Below are positions 18,433-28,439 of a stretch of 64,000 nucleotides of DNA, piece after piece (the first letter of the stretch is position 1; each line of letters begins with the position of its first letter). The stretch is taken from assembly GCA_965660145.1 (NCBI GenBank), contig CBFHYX010000015.1, positions 1 to 64,000 of the forward strand. The letters run 5' to 3'. The stretch is from JABURQ01 sp029243145 (GTDB taxonomy: Bacteria; Planctomycetota; Planctomycetia; Planctomycetales; Planctomycetaceae). The position numbers and the translations under genes were made by a program. The notes under the pieces are model-generated. The model made no database searches, was not told the origin of the DNA, and was given only the letters and a program-made list of their open reading frames with translations.

Positions 18433-20493
18433 ATGAAGCAAATGTCATCGACCAGAGCAGCACGGAATCTGTCTCTGAGTGTTCTAATCCTGTTTGTGTG
18501 TGCTGTAGGCGCACAACAACTGATTGCTGAAAAATCGAAAGATGAGAAGACAGCACACAACGTCTGTCAAATGATCACTCGATATCACATCAGTAAAAAA
18601 CGGATCGATGACACTATTTCGGAAAAGCTGTTCGATAAATACATTTCCGATCTCGATGCTCAAAAGCTTTATTTTCTTCAGTCAGATATTGATGCGTACG
18701 CTCAGTACAAAACCAACCTGGATGATTTGCTAAAGGTCGGGAAAGTCGATTTTGCATACGACGTCTTCGATCTGTTTTTGAAAAGGCTCGACGCGAGAAC
18801 GGAATACGCCCAGAAATTAATCGATCAGGAATACGATTTTTCTGTGGATGAAACCGCCATCCTCGATGGTGACGAACTTGATTGGGCGAAATCGGAAGAT
18901 GAGTTGAATGAACGCTGGCGGAAACGTATTAAGTTTGACTTGCTCAACCTGAAACTCGATGACACAGACATGGCCGAAGCGCGAGAACGCCTTCATAAAC
19001 GCTATCGCTTGCTGAAAGAAACAATGCATCAGACCGAAGACTTTGAAACGTTTGAAACGTTTCTCTCTTCGCTCACTCATTGTTTTGATCCACATTCGAC
19101 TTATATGTCGCCACAGACGCTGGAAGAATTCCAGATTCAAATGCGACTCTCGCTTCAAGGGATCGGTGCTCAACTTCGTTCCGAAGATGGCACGACCGTG
19201 ATTAATAAAATTATTCCGGGTGGAGCCGCCGCGAAGGACAAACGTCTCGAACCGGGTGATAAAATTGTCGCCGTCGCTCAGGAAGATGGCGAATGGGTGG
19301 ATGTTGTGGAAATGAAACTTTCGAAAGTGGTCCGCTATATTCGTGGTAAGGCTGGGACACTCGTTCAGCTCAAAGTCATCAAGGGGACTTCCGGTGAAAG
19401 TCTTGTTTATAAACTGACTCGTCAGAAAGTAGAGCTGACAGAGTCTGCCGTCAGTGGACAGATCATTGATGCTCACGAGTGGTTTCCCAATGGTGATACC
19501 GGTCGAGTGGGTGTGATTCATATTCCCTCGTTTTACCGAGACTTTAGTGGTGCGCAAGCTGGCCGTGAAGATTTTCGCAGCACCTCACGAGATGTTCTGG
19601 CTGTCTTGCAGGAATTTCGTGAAGCGGGTGGTGTTGACGCCATTATGATTGACTTGCGATTTAACGGCGGTGGAGCTTTGAGTGAAGCGATTGACGTGTC
19701 TGGTTTGTTTGTTGGTCACGGTCCAATCGTTCAAATTAAAGATTCCAACGGTCGCGTGAAATCTCACGACTTCGATATCGAAGGGCTTGAGGAACCGGTT
19801 TATTCCGGGCCTCTATTGGTCATCACGAATCGGCTTTCTGCGTCGGCATCAGAAATCTTTGCCGGAGCGATCAAAGACTACGGTCGTGGAATTGTGATTG
19901 GAGATTCGACAACTCACGGTAAGGGAACGGTTCAGAACGTGGTTGAAGTCGGTGCCAGCCTCTTCAATCTCGGCAACTCGGATTCCAGTGGTGCATTGAA
20001 AGTGACGATTAACCAGTTCTATCGTCCAAATGGAGATAGCACTCAGCGTGAAGGTGTGAAATCAGACATTATCATTCCTTCGCAGATTGATCATCTGGAC
20101 CTTGGCGAAGCGTCGCTCGACAATGCGATGGCGTTTGATCAGGTCGAGCAAGTGAAACGAAAAGAGTTTGGTTATGCGACGGATTCGCTGATCGATCAAG
20201 TTGCCAAAGCCAGCCAGCAACGACTTGTTTCCAGCGATCACTTTAACGACTTGAAAACAAGAATTGATCGGTATCTCGAACGGAAGAATCGCATAAAAAT
20301 TCCTCTGAAAGAGGAAATTCTGAAGGCGGAACGCGAGGCTGACAAAAAGACCGAAGACATGCCTGAGGACGGCTCGGAAGAAGCAGAAGACGAAAAGAAT
20401 ACCTTCAAGAAACAACCTTACAATGAAGAGTTGATTCAGATCGCCATCGATTACGTGAAATTGCTCGATGATCGAAAAACCGCTGGAAACTAA
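18433..20493 (+). CDS. prc: Tail-specific protease Prc (S41 family)
   Basis: A periplasmic serine protease that degrades proteins from their C-terminus. The N-terminus is a signal sequence (LSLSVLILFVCAVGAQQ). Residues about 40-235 are the Prc N-terminal helical domain, with LTHCFDPHSTYMSP just before the PDZ domain (about 240-330, GIGAQL, KIIPGGAAAKDKRLEPGDKIV). The peptidase core includes IDLRFNGGGALSEAI, the serine in RLSASASE (about 470) and the lysine in GKGTVQ (about 497), a Ser-Lys dyad. A charged C-terminal DUF3340-type region ends the protein. The 686-residue length matches E. coli Prc. It probably trims lipoproteins and envelope enzymes. The ABC exporter genes follow after 58 bp. 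Confidence 0.95.
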   Translation: MKQMSSTRAARNLSLSVLILFVCAVGAQQLIAEKSKDEKTAHNVCQMITRYHISKKRIDDTISEKLFDKYISDLDAQKLYFLQSDIDAYAQYKTNLDDLLKVGKVDFAYDVFDLFLKRLDARTEYAQKLIDQEYDFSVDETAILDGDELDWAKSEDELNERWRKRIKFDLLNLKLDDTDMAEARERLHKRYRLLKETMHQTEDFETFETFLSSLTHCFDPHSTYMSPQTLEEFQIQMRLSLQGIGAQLRSEDGTTVINKIIPGGAAAKDKRLEPGDKIVAVAQEDGEWVDVVEMKLSKVVRYIRGKAGTLVQLKVIKGTSGESLVYKLTRQKVELTESAVSGQIIDAHEWFPNGDTGRVGVIHIPSFYRDFSGAQAGREDFRSTSRDVLAVLQEFREAGGVDAIMIDLRFNGGGALSEAIDVSGLFVGHGPIVQIKDSNGRVKSHDFDIEGLEEPVYSGPLLVITNRLSASASEIFAGAIKDYGRGIVIGDSTTHGKGTVQNVVEVGASLFNLGNSDSSGALKVTINQFYRPNGDSTQREGVKSDIIIPSQIDHLDLGEASLDNAMAFDQVEQVKRKEFGYATDSLIDQVAKASQQRLVSSDHFNDLKTRIDRYLERKNRIKIPLKEEILKAEREADKKTEDMPEDGSEEAEDEKNTFKKQPYNEELIQIAIDYVKLLDDRKTAGN

Positions 20494-20551
20494 TCTCATA
20501 GTTCCCGCTGTTTGGCTCGCAGATTGTTGGACTGGCGTCTAAGATGACGCC

Positions 20552-21583
20552 ATGTCTGCAATCTCTGTTCACAATTTGCAAAAGCACTACAAGGTTTATC
20601 AGAAACGCGAGGGGCTTCTCGCGTCATTCACCGGTTTATTCAATCGTGAGTACAAAACCGTCAAGGCTGTCGAGAAGGTAAGCTTTGAGATTGAAGAGGG
20701 CGAGATGGTCGCCTTTCTGGGACCGAATGGTGCTGGGAAAACGACCACGCTCAAATTGCTCGCCGGATTGATCTATCCCTCGGGTGGCGAAGCGACGGTT
20801 TTGGGGCATATCCCCTGGAAGCGAGAGAATGTCTACCGGCGACGCTTTTCGCTCGTGATGGGACAGAAAAATCAGCTTTGGTGGGATCTTCCGGCTCAGG
20901 AATCTTTTCGCCTGCACAAAGAGATCTATCGAATAGACACTGTGCAATTTAATCGTCGGATTGATGAGCTTACCAGTTTACTGGAAGTCAAAGATCTGGT
21001 CGGTCAACCGGTGAGAGAACTTTCCTTGGGAGAGCGGATGCGAATGGAGTTGATTGCAGCTTTGCTGCACAGCCCCGATCTCTTATTGCTCGATGAGCCC
21101 ACGATTGGTCTGGATGTTGTTTCTCAACGTCGCGTTCAGGAGTTCCTCAAGTTTTATCAGTCCGAACGTAAGATGACGGTCATTCTGACGAGTCATTACA
21201 TGAAAGATGTGGAGGCACTTTGCGAGCGTGCCGTGATCATCAATCGCGGTCGGATTGTTCACGATGGACCTTTGAAAGAAGTCATTGATCGTTTCAGTCA
21301 GACCAAAATTGTGGAGTTGCTGTTTGCAGGGAACGAAGTCCCCGATGACTTGGCCCGTTTCGGGCAGATTGTCGAAGTGAAATCGCCGCGTGTAAAACTT
21401 GAAGTGCCCCGTACCAATATCCCCAAGTTGCTGGCAGAGTTGTTAGAGCAATATACGATTGAGGATGTGACCGTCTCAGAGCGTCCTTTAGAAGAAGTGA
21501 TTGCCGAGGTCTTTACGACACCCGAGGATGAAAGCCTAGTGGAGTCGGGCGAAGATTCTGCGATAGATGAGAGAGGCGTATAA
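20552..21583 (+). CDS. ABC transporter ATP-binding protein (ABC-2 type)
   Basis: The 343-residue protein has Walker A GPNGAGKTTTLKLLAG, Q loop VMGQKNQLWWDLP, the signature LSLGERMRMELI, Walker B LLLLDEPTIGLD and H loop TSHYM. A C-terminal extension of about 100 residues (KTKIVELLFAGNEVPDDLARF.. VTVSERPLEEVIAEVF) is typical of DUF990-linked exporters, where it probably regulates the ATPase. The membrane partner gene begins three bases after the stop codon. The substrate is unknown; close families include drug, lipid and polysaccharide exporters. Confidence 0.95.
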   Translation: MSAISVHNLQKHYKVYQKREGLLASFTGLFNREYKTVKAVEKVSFEIEEGEMVAFLGPNGAGKTTTLKLLAGLIYPSGGEATVLGHIPWKRENVYRRRFSLVMGQKNQLWWDLPAQESFRLHKEIYRIDTVQFNRRIDELTSLLEVKDLVGQPVRELSLGERMRMELIAALLHSPDLLLLDEPTIGLDVVSQRRVQEFLKFYQSERKMTVILTSHYMKDVEALCERAVIINRGRIVHDGPLKEVIDRFSQTKIVELLFAGNEVPDDLARFGQIVEVKSPRVKLEVPRTNIPKLLAELLEQYTIEDVTVSERPLEEVIAEVFTTPEDESLVESGEDSAIDERGV

Positions 21584-21586
21584 TCG

Positions 21587-22405
21587 ATGTCCATCGCCTC
21601 GCTGCGAATTAACTGGGTGATTTTGAAGACGTGCATCGAAGAGAAGTTAGTTTATCGATCAGATTTCGCGTTTGCAACTTTTGTACGCTTCCTCCCGATT
21701 GTCACTCAAATATTTTTGTGGGGAGCGATCTACGCCGATGACCCTGGCCGATCACGCAATGGTTACAACTATGCAGACATGGTTGCGTATTACCTGCTGG
21801 CAATGGTCGGGCGTGCCTTCTCCAGTATGCCGGGGCTGGCGAGTGGTATTGGTCGTGAAATCCGTGATGGTACTCTGAAAAAATACCTCACTCAGCCTAT
21901 CGATATGTTGGGTTTTCTCTTCTGGCATCGCATTGCTCACAAGTTGGTTTATTACATGGTGGCCGCCGGGCCTTTTGCTTTGGTGTTTTATTTATGTAGA
22001 GACTATTTCACCGGCTGGCCTGATGGCGTGACAGTTGTCGCTTGGGTCGTTTCACTGATGATGGCGTTTCTGATCGGTTTTTTACTGGAAGCTCTGATTG
22101 GTTTGATCGGTTTTTGGTTTCTCGAAGTGTCGTCCTTGTTATTCATCTACATGATGCTGAATTATTTCTTATCCGGGCATATGATTCCGCTCGACTGGAT
22201 CGGGACAGAATTTATGGCAGTGATGCAGTTTTTGCCGTTCAAATTTCTTGCCTATGTGCCGGCAACGGTCATGTTGGGTAAGTATTCTCACCAGGAATTG
22301 CTGTTTGAACTCTCAATTGGTGCGTCGTGGATTCTTGTACTCCTCATCGCCAATCGCGTCGTGTTTCGGCTGGGCGTAAAGCGATATGGGGCCTATGGCG
22401 GATGA
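21587..22405 (+). CDS. ABC-2 permease of DUF990 type
   Basis: A 272-residue integral membrane protein with six predicted spans, for example LVYYMVAAGPFALVFYLC, VVSLMMAFLIGFLLEALIGLIGFWF and SWILVLLIANRVVF. The N-terminus (RINWVILKTCIEEKLVYRSDFAF) and the WGAIYAD segment are typical of the DUF990/ABC2_membrane_6 family. It is translationally linked to the ATPase gene upstream. Transporters of this family usually have two different permease genes; only one is here, so it may form a homodimer or its partner may be elsewhere. Confidence 0.9.
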   Translation: MSIASLRINWVILKTCIEEKLVYRSDFAFATFVRFLPIVTQIFLWGAIYADDPGRSRNGYNYADMVAYYLLAMVGRAFSSMPGLASGIGREIRDGTLKKYLTQPIDMLGFLFWHRIAHKLVYYMVAAGPFALVFYLCRDYFTGWPDGVTVVAWVVSLMMAFLIGFLLEALIGLIGFWFLEVSSLLFIYMMLNYFLSGHMIPLDWIGTEFMAVMQFLPFKFLAYVPATVMLGKYSHQELLFELSIGASWILVLLIANRVVFRLGVKRYGAYGG

Positions 22406-22551
22406 CAAAGTGACGAGCATTTGAGGAGGCTGATTGGCTCCCTTTTCTGTGACCCCATCACTTTGCTACAATTTGATGAACCCGCCACTCGCTCGCGTTG
22501 TCGTACGGAAGGATATGGTGACCTTCCCTCCCCGCCTGACTTGTCTAAATC

Positions 22552-23889
22552 ATGAGCATCTCAGAAAATTCGATCAATTCTTCCCTGAGCACACCGTCTG
22601 TCTATAACAGACGGTTTTGGCTGGCTTACCTGGCGAATGTCATGTTGGTGACGGCGAACGCTCTCACGTTCCATTTCGCAGAATTAGTCGCATATCTCGG
22701 TGGATCGGAACAATTAACGGGCTCAGTGATTCGCACTGGGTTGGTGGGGGCATTGCTGCTTCGCTTGTGGATGGGAAATTACATCGATCGCTACGGGGTT
22801 GGTCCGTTGTGGATGATCAGTTCAGCCGGACTGGCATTAGGACTGCTTTCGTTTACGTTCATTGATGCGATCGGTTGGGAGTTACACGCAGCCCGTGTGC
22901 TTTTTTCAATTTCTATCGCGGGTATGTTTACCTGTTCGATGGTGCATATTCAGAATCATGTCCCCCCTGAGCGGAGGACAGAGGTTATCGGAAACCTAGG
23001 TAGCAGCGGTTTTGTGGGAATGATCATCGGGTCGAATCTCGGTGACTTTCTGATGAATATTGAGGTCACTCCGCCGGAAAAATTTAATTATCTGTTTGGG
23101 ACGGCCGCACTAATGGCTATCGGCCACTTCTTAATCTCAGCAATGCTCACTTGGAATCAGCCACACGCAAAGCCGAAAGACGGGCTTTCTTCGATACAAC
23201 TTCTTGTTCGCTATTGGCCCGGTCCTGTTGTTGCCGTGGCCATCGTAATGGGGACTGTCTTTGCAGTGACCACTGTCTTTTTAAGTCGCTACTCGACCGC
23301 AATCGGATTGAGTGGGATCGGTACATTCTTTACGGCATATGCGATCTCCGCGTTTTGTTTCCGTATCATGACTTCGGGTTGGAGTTATCGGTTTGGCAGA
23401 CACATGATGGTTCTTTATGGTTTGGCAGGTCATTTTTTCGCGCTTTGCAGTTTGATCTTTGTGACTCAGGAATGGCACTATATTCTTCCGGCAATTTGTG
23501 GAGGATTTGGGCACGCGTTGCTCTTTCCCGCGGTGATCTCTTTGGGAGCGGGAGCGTTTCCTAAACGATATCGCGGTATGGGAACCACGCTGGCACTTGG
23601 TTTTGTGGAAGCCGGAACGATGATTTCGGCTCCAATTTTAGGGATGATCATTGATCATTTCGGGGCCGAAGAATGGGCCAATTTTGGATTCATGCCGATG
23701 TATTTGGGGGCCGCGGGTATCACGGTCTTCGTTGCCGTCTATTACGGATTTACGGCTGCTCGGGTACCGGACACGGATGATATTCACGCTGAAGATAAAT
23801 CGAGCGAACTCTCTTCCGTGATCGTGGCTGAGTCGACTCCGTCGTTAAAACCAGAACCCGCATTTGCGTGTGAATCGTCCGAACTCTGA
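22552..23889 (+). CDS. MFS transporter
   Basis: The 445-residue protein has about twelve hydrophobic spans and the family loop between spans 2 and 3 (GNYIDRYGVGPLW, similar to GxLxDRxGRR) and its repeat in the second half (RFGRHMMVLYG). The profile fits the sugar-phosphate or drug-efflux branches. Spans 1-6 and 7-12 are joined by a short loop (NQPHAKPKDGLSS), and the C-terminus is a hydrophilic tail of about 45 residues. The substrate cannot be told from sequence. The start ATG at 22552 has no clear Shine-Dalgarno sequence. The sulfatase gene follows after about 60 bp. Confidence 0.9.
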   Translation: MSISENSINSSLSTPSVYNRRFWLAYLANVMLVTANALTFHFAELVAYLGGSEQLTGSVIRTGLVGALLLRLWMGNYIDRYGVGPLWMISSAGLALGLLSFTFIDAIGWELHAARVLFSISIAGMFTCSMVHIQNHVPPERRTEVIGNLGSSGFVGMIIGSNLGDFLMNIEVTPPEKFNYLFGTAALMAIGHFLISAMLTWNQPHAKPKDGLSSIQLLVRYWPGPVVAVAIVMGTVFAVTTVFLSRYSTAIGLSGIGTFFTAYAISAFCFRIMTSGWSYRFGRHMMVLYGLAGHFFALCSLIFVTQEWHYILPAICGGFGHALLFPAVISLGAGAFPKRYRGMGTTLALGFVEAGTMISAPILGMIIDHFGAEEWANFGFMPMYLGAAGITVFVAVYYGFTAARVPDTDDIHAEDKSSELSSVIVAESTPSLKPEPAFACESSEL

Positions 23890-23956
23890 GATTGTTGTGC
23901 CGAGGGGCGGACGCTGTTAGATTGAGATCACGTTACTATTCAAGCAGGTGATGCTC

Positions 23957-25339
23957 ATGCGATTCATTCGATTGTTTTTTCTGCTGGTTTTTGTTGTTCC
24001 GACCATTTCGGGGTCTCTCTTGGCTGTTGACCCATCGCCCAATCTCATTTTTATCTTTGCCGATGACTGGGGTTGGGGTGATCTGGGTTGTCATGGGCAT
24101 CCCTATCTCAAGACACCTCATCTCGATCAACTTGCCGCTGATGGAACGGAGTATTTGCAGTTCACTGTGTCAAGCGGTGTCTGTTCACCCAGTCGCGCCG
24201 CCGTGATGACAGGACAGTTTCCGTCAAGGCATTCTATTCATGGGCATTTTGCGACCGTAGAGAGTCATCAGAAGCGTGGGATGCCCGATTGGCTCAATCC
24301 GCAATCGGTGATGTTGCCGAGATTGTTGAAACAGGCCGGCTATTCGACAGCCCATTATGGGAAGTGGCATTTGACAAACATTATGGTTCCCGATGCTCCT
24401 TTGCCCGATAAGTATGGTTACGACAAGTATGGTGTCTTCAACTGTCCTGGTCCTCAGATGCCCGTGCATGATGATGTCAAAAATTCGATTGCATTTATTG
24501 AAAACGCAGTCGCCGCTGAAAAACCCTTTTTTCTAAACTTATGGATACATGAACCACATACGCCCCACTACCCACAGCAGGAGTATTTGAAGCAGTTCGC
24601 TCACCTAGAGAATGAAGCGGATCGAATTTACGCAGCGGTGTTGGCTCATGCGGATGCGCGAATCGGTCAGTTGTTGCAGGCGTTGGATCGATTGAAGGTT
24701 TCCGAGAATACATTGGTCGTGTTTTCGTCCGATAATGGTCCCGAAAACACGGGCCCTCCTTCACGACGAATCGCAGAGGATGAATCCACCGGCCCCGGAC
24801 TTGGCTCGTTTGCATCTGTGGGGACAACCGGTGGTCATCGAGGGAGGAAGCGGTCTCTGCTGCAAGGGGGAGTGGGAGTTCCATTCATTGTTCGTTGGCC
24901 GGGGAAAGTTGAAGCTGGCAAGCAAGATGATGTCACTCAGATCACAGCCGTTGACTTACTTCCTACTTTTTGCCAAGCGGCGGGTGCGAAACTTCCAAAA
25001 GGTTACCACTCGGACGGTGAGAGCCAACTCACCGTTTTCCTCGGTCAAACAGCACCAAGCGGGATTCGAGAAAAGCCAATCTTTTGGGATTGGCGATCAG
25101 CCTCGCCTCGCAATGAGAACTGGCCTGCTCTTGCTGTCAGGCAGGGAGAATGGAAATTACTCGTGGGCCGAAATGGTCAACCAACGGAGTTGTTTCGATT
25201 TCCTGCTGACCGTTTGGAGCAAAGAGATTTGAGTAAATCGCACCCGAAAGATGTTGCTCGGCTACAGAAATTGCTTGATGAATGGCAAACAACCTTACCC
25301 GTCTCACCTGATTCAGGCTGCTTTTCAAAAGAGAGATAA
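23957..25339 (+). CDS. Secreted sulfatase (arylsulfatase family)
   Basis: A periplasmic formylglycine sulfatase: after the signal peptide (FIRLFFLLVFVVPTISGSLLA) come IFADDWGWGDLGC (metal-binding Asp-Asp), the modification site CSPSRAAVMTG in which the Cys becomes formylglycine, and GKWHL, IHEPHTPH and FSSDNGPENTG. Length, about 460 residues, is typical. It hydrolyses sulfate esters of a sugar or steroid; planctomycetes carry many for algal polysaccharides. Candidate starts are ATG 23951 and ATG 23957; AGGTG at 23946 favours the latter. No sulfatase-maturing enzyme gene is in this window. The MFS gene is upstream on the same strand. Confidence 0.95.
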   Translation: MRFIRLFFLLVFVVPTISGSLLAVDPSPNLIFIFADDWGWGDLGCHGHPYLKTPHLDQLAADGTEYLQFTVSSGVCSPSRAAVMTGQFPSRHSIHGHFATVESHQKRGMPDWLNPQSVMLPRLLKQAGYSTAHYGKWHLTNIMVPDAPLPDKYGYDKYGVFNCPGPQMPVHDDVKNSIAFIENAVAAEKPFFLNLWIHEPHTPHYPQQEYLKQFAHLENEADRIYAAVLAHADARIGQLLQALDRLKVSENTLVVFSSDNGPENTGPPSRRIAEDESTGPGLGSFASVGTTGGHRGRKRSLLQGGVGVPFIVRWPGKVEAGKQDDVTQITAVDLLPTFCQAAGAKLPKGYHSDGESQLTVFLGQTAPSGIREKPIFWDWRSASPRNENWPALAVRQGEWKLLVGRNGQPTELFRFPADRLEQRDLSKSHPKDVARLQKLLDEWQTTLPVSPDSGCFSKER

Positions 25340-25356
25340 CTCTGTATCAAATGCTA

Positions 25357-25629
25357 TTATTTGATGTTGCCGTTATTGATGTCTTCGACGACTGAAGCCA
25401 GGATCGCGGCATCCTTTTGCTTCATGATGTGCTCGATTCGTGATTCGGGTACGTTCAGTCGTTTCATCAATTCTCCAGCCGATTCCCACATCCTGACCGC
25501 TTTCTTCTCAGAGGCAAGATAGAGGGATGTGACTAATTCGGCGAGCCTCTGTGCATCAATCTGTTCACGATTGTCGTAGTAGTTTTTGATGACTTTTTGC
25601 TGAAATCTTGAATACTCTTTATCGGCCAC
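25357..25629 (-). CDS. Conserved small protein, function unknown
   Basis: A 90-residue, probably all-helical protein (FQQKVIKNYYDNREQIDAQRL, then EKKAVRMWESAGELMKRLN). No signal peptide, no cysteines. I do not assign a family, though it has the look of a small planctomycete housekeeping protein. The stop lies 17 bp from the convergent sulfatase gene's stop. Confidence 0.75.
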   Translation of the reverse strand: MADKEYSRFQQKVIKNYYDNREQIDAQRLAELVTSLYLASEKKAVRMWESAGELMKRLNVPESRIEHIMKQKDAAILASVVEDINNGNIK

Positions 25630-26045
25630 GACAGAGATCCTTTAGTAGTTGTGTTTTGGTGACATTGGTCATCCTGATTGAGAGAAAGGCAGGATTCAAG
25701 TCATCAGAGAGTGTTTACGGCTGTTGAGTTTCGTCAACACTCGCAGTACTCAGTTTGCTTTGTAGGGGTATTTCCGTGTGGTCAATGTGGGGGATCTCCC
25801 TGCGAACGTGAATTCAGGGCGCGTTTCACCGATTTATGAGCTATGCTTAGGCCAGTCGCTCGACAGATTTCCGTTTGCGATCTTTGCTTCAAATTGCGGA
25901 CTTTTACCGATTTGGTATGTTGATCATTTGATTTGTCAGATGGTATCAAGTGCAATTTGAAGGGATTGGGAGTTGTCGTGGGGCATCGATAGGCTCAGTT
26001 CAAAGGGGACTGAAGATCGAGTCAAACGTATGGGCCACGTATCTG
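25630..26045. other. Intergenic stretch, no gene seen
   Basis: Divergent gap between the 90-residue protein and the FHA protein gene. Short open frames here are not convincing and no strong hairpin or repeat was found. Promoters for both genes are expected in it, but none is clear enough to mark. Confidence 0.5.
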
Positions 26046-27071
26046 ATGACAAATATTACTGAAAAAATAACCACCTTATCGTCTGATATTTTAGAGGTCA
26101 CTCAAGAGTTTTTCGAGAACTGTGGAGGTGATCCCAAGTATCAACTTTCATGCTTGAATCTCGATACCAAAGAGGTGGAGTTCTTTCCCGTAGAAACACC
26201 TTGCTTGCTGCTGGGGCGAGGTTCCGATTGTGATCTTCGTTTGAAGCAACGTGACATTAGTTATCGCCATGTTTACTTGCAGATGCTCAATCAGCGTTTG
26301 TTAGTGGTCGATCTCGGCTCTCGGGCCGGAACACAATGGAGCGGTTCACGGCGACGTTCGGGTTGGTTACTTCCCGGTCGAGATATTCAGGTCGGGAATT
26401 ACAAGATTCGACTTGTTAAGTGGGATCAATCAGAAGAGGCCTCGGCTGAAGACGGGGAAAGTGATATTAGCTTGAAAGCAGTGCTAGAGACTGATTCCAA
26501 GCCGTTTCCAAATGCCTCCCTCGAATTATTGAGTGCAAAAAACCAGTCGCCGACTGGACGCTCGCTGATCCTTAAGCCGGGCGTTACGCTCATCGGGCGT
26601 TCGCGGATCGCACAAATTCGCCTGAAACACGATAGCGTTTCTCATGTGCATAGTTCTCTTGTGCTGACTTCGGAAGGATTGTGGGTCGTCGATTTACTGG
26701 GGAGAGATGGAACCAGCCTGAATGGTGATCAGATCAAGTTTGCTCGATTGCAAAGCGGCGATGTGATTAACGTGGGGGCTTTTCATTTGCGGGTTGAAAC
26801 GAGTCTAATGAAGTCATCTGTTGGTGTGATGAATACTCTTCACCTCGATCAATCCAGTTTTGGAGATTCCCGATTAGGGCCAGATGCGGGTGGCTCGTCT
26901 GTCGTGCAATCCCGGTCAGAGAGTTCTGACTTGGAGGGTGCGGACTTCGATCATTCCGATGCGGATATCCCGATATTAGAAGACGAAGCGACCGTCATGG
27001 ATGAAGGTGATGATTCTGCGCGTTGGTCAGATATCATCAATGCGTTAAAAACGGGCGGTTTTGGGAGCTGA
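26046..27071 (+). CDS. Double FHA-domain protein
   Basis: A 341-residue cytoplasmic protein with two forkhead-associated domains, modules that bind phosphothreonine peptides. The first, about 45-130, has LLLGRGSDCDLRLKQRDISYRHVYL and DLGSRAGTQWSG; the second, about 180-270, has TLIGRSRIAQIRLKHDSVSHVHSSL and DLLGRDGTSLNG. Both keep the G-R, S-x-x-H and N/T-G pattern. An acidic tail of about 60 residues follows (DHSDADIPILEDEATVMDEGDD). The ATG at 26046 is chosen because frames upstream add unlikely sequence. A Ser/Thr kinase partner is inferred but not encoded nearby. Confidence 0.88.
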   Translation: MTNITEKITTLSSDILEVTQEFFENCGGDPKYQLSCLNLDTKEVEFFPVETPCLLLGRGSDCDLRLKQRDISYRHVYLQMLNQRLLVVDLGSRAGTQWSGSRRRSGWLLPGRDIQVGNYKIRLVKWDQSEEASAEDGESDISLKAVLETDSKPFPNASLELLSAKNQSPTGRSLILKPGVTLIGRSRIAQIRLKHDSVSHVHSSLVLTSEGLWVVDLLGRDGTSLNGDQIKFARLQSGDVINVGAFHLRVETSLMKSSVGVMNTLHLDQSSFGDSRLGPDAGGSSVVQSRSESSDLEGADFDHSDADIPILEDEATVMDEGDDSARWSDIINALKTGGFGS

Positions 27072-27165
27072 TTATTCGTGCTCAGTCACTGCCGGTTCTT
27101 TCAATAACAGGCTATGATAGGTCATTGTCTTTGGTTTCTCATTTTTATGACCCACCAGCGAGATT

Positions 27166-28395
27166 ATGTCGTCACTCATCAGCATCGAAGATGCCCATCA
27201 ATTCATCCTTGACCAGGTTGATATTGCGCCTTCACATACTGTCTCGTTGGAGGAGGTTCTTGGGCTGACTCTAAGAACGGAAATTATCAGCCAGCAGTCA
27301 TCGCCGCTGTTCGACAAGTCACTCATGGATGGCTATGCCGTCAGGACGGTCGATTTGCAGGGACCGACGGTGTCGCTCAAGGTTCTGGAGATGGTTTCAG
27401 CCGGCGAAGTGGGAGAGCATCGACTGGGTCGAGAGGAAACAATCCAGATTATGACAGGTGCTCCCCTGCCTGTGGGCGCTGATGCGGTGATTCCGGTTGA
27501 GATGTCCGAGCGTGAGTCGGGAGAACCTTTGGTCCACTTGCAGACAGCGGGAATCGATCCCGAGAAGAACCTGATTCGCAAAGGCACAATTCTTCAGCCA
27601 GGACAGAAGTTGCTCTCCTCGGGAAGAGTGATTCGACCTGCGGAAGTGGCTTTGCTGGCTGAGCTGGGTATCTCCGAAGTCGATGTCTCTATCGAAGCTG
27701 TGGTTTCGATTCTTGCCACCGGTGATGAGTTGGTCGCAACCGGAGAATCACTCGGCCCCGGACAAATTCGGAATTCGAATGCTCCGATGTTGATGTCTCA
27801 GGTACAGCGAGCGGGAGGCATTTCCAGGAACATTGGCATTGGTCGCGATCAGCTCGACGAACTCCTCAATAAGGTGACGTTGGGGCTCGAAGCCAATTTT
27901 TTGCTGCTTTCAGGGGGAGTCTCTGCGGGAGAAAAAGACCTGGTTCCACAGGTACTCAAAGAGTGCGGTGTTCGGGAAATATTTCATAAAGTTCATGTGA
28001 AACCGGGAAAGCCTCTCTGGTTTGGAGTGCTGGAAAAGTCAACCGGTGAAAAGACTTACGTGTTTGGTCTTCCCGGAAATCCGGTCAGTAGTATGCTCTG
28101 TTTCGAGGTGTTTGTGCGTCCGGCAATTCGTCAGTTTCTGGGGCAGGAGCGAGTTCTCCCTCGGATGAGGAAACTGCCTCTTTCCAAAGCCCATGTTGCG
28201 GCGGGAGGCCGTCCGACCTATTATCCGTCACAACTCGTTTCGCAAGCAGATGGCTTGGCGGTGGAACCCGTCGATTGGAAAGGATCTTCAGACCTTTTGG
28301 CTCCCACGCGGGCTGATGCCTGGATTTGTTTTCCTGCAGGTAATCGAAAATATTCGATCGGTGAAATTGTTGATGTTTACACTCCCGATTGGTGA
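27166..28395 (+). CDS. moeA: Molybdopterin molybdenumtransferase
   Basis: MoeA inserts molybdate into adenylated molybdopterin, giving molybdenum cofactor. Family blocks are seen in order: SPLFDKSLMDGYAVR, TGAPLPVGADAVIPVE, ILATGDELV, LLSGGVSAGEKDLVPQV, KVHVKPGKPLWFG and VFGLPGNPVSSMLCF. The 409-residue length is standard. It lies between the FHA and lnt genes; no other Mo-cofactor gene is in the window. The lnt gene begins 45 bp after its stop, so cotranscription is plausible. Confidence 0.96.
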   Translation: MSSLISIEDAHQFILDQVDIAPSHTVSLEEVLGLTLRTEIISQQSSPLFDKSLMDGYAVRTVDLQGPTVSLKVLEMVSAGEVGEHRLGREETIQIMTGAPLPVGADAVIPVEMSERESGEPLVHLQTAGIDPEKNLIRKGTILQPGQKLLSSGRVIRPAEVALLAELGISEVDVSIEAVVSILATGDELVATGESLGPGQIRNSNAPMLMSQVQRAGGISRNIGIGRDQLDELLNKVTLGLEANFLLLSGGVSAGEKDLVPQVLKECGVREIFHKVHVKPGKPLWFGVLEKSTGEKTYVFGLPGNPVSSMLCFEVFVRPAIRQFLGQERVLPRMRKLPLSKAHVAAGGRPTYYPSQLVSQADGLAVEPVDWKGSSDLLAPTRADAWICFPAGNRKYSIGEIVDVYTPDW

Positions 28396-28439
28396 TTCGA
28401 GTTTGGACAAATGATGTCTCCATGGAGGGAGAATTCCCG

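Noticed and set aside
25778..25960. A 60-residue frame before the FHA gene
   Set aside because: No ribosome site, not conserved-looking, and in a probable promoter region.
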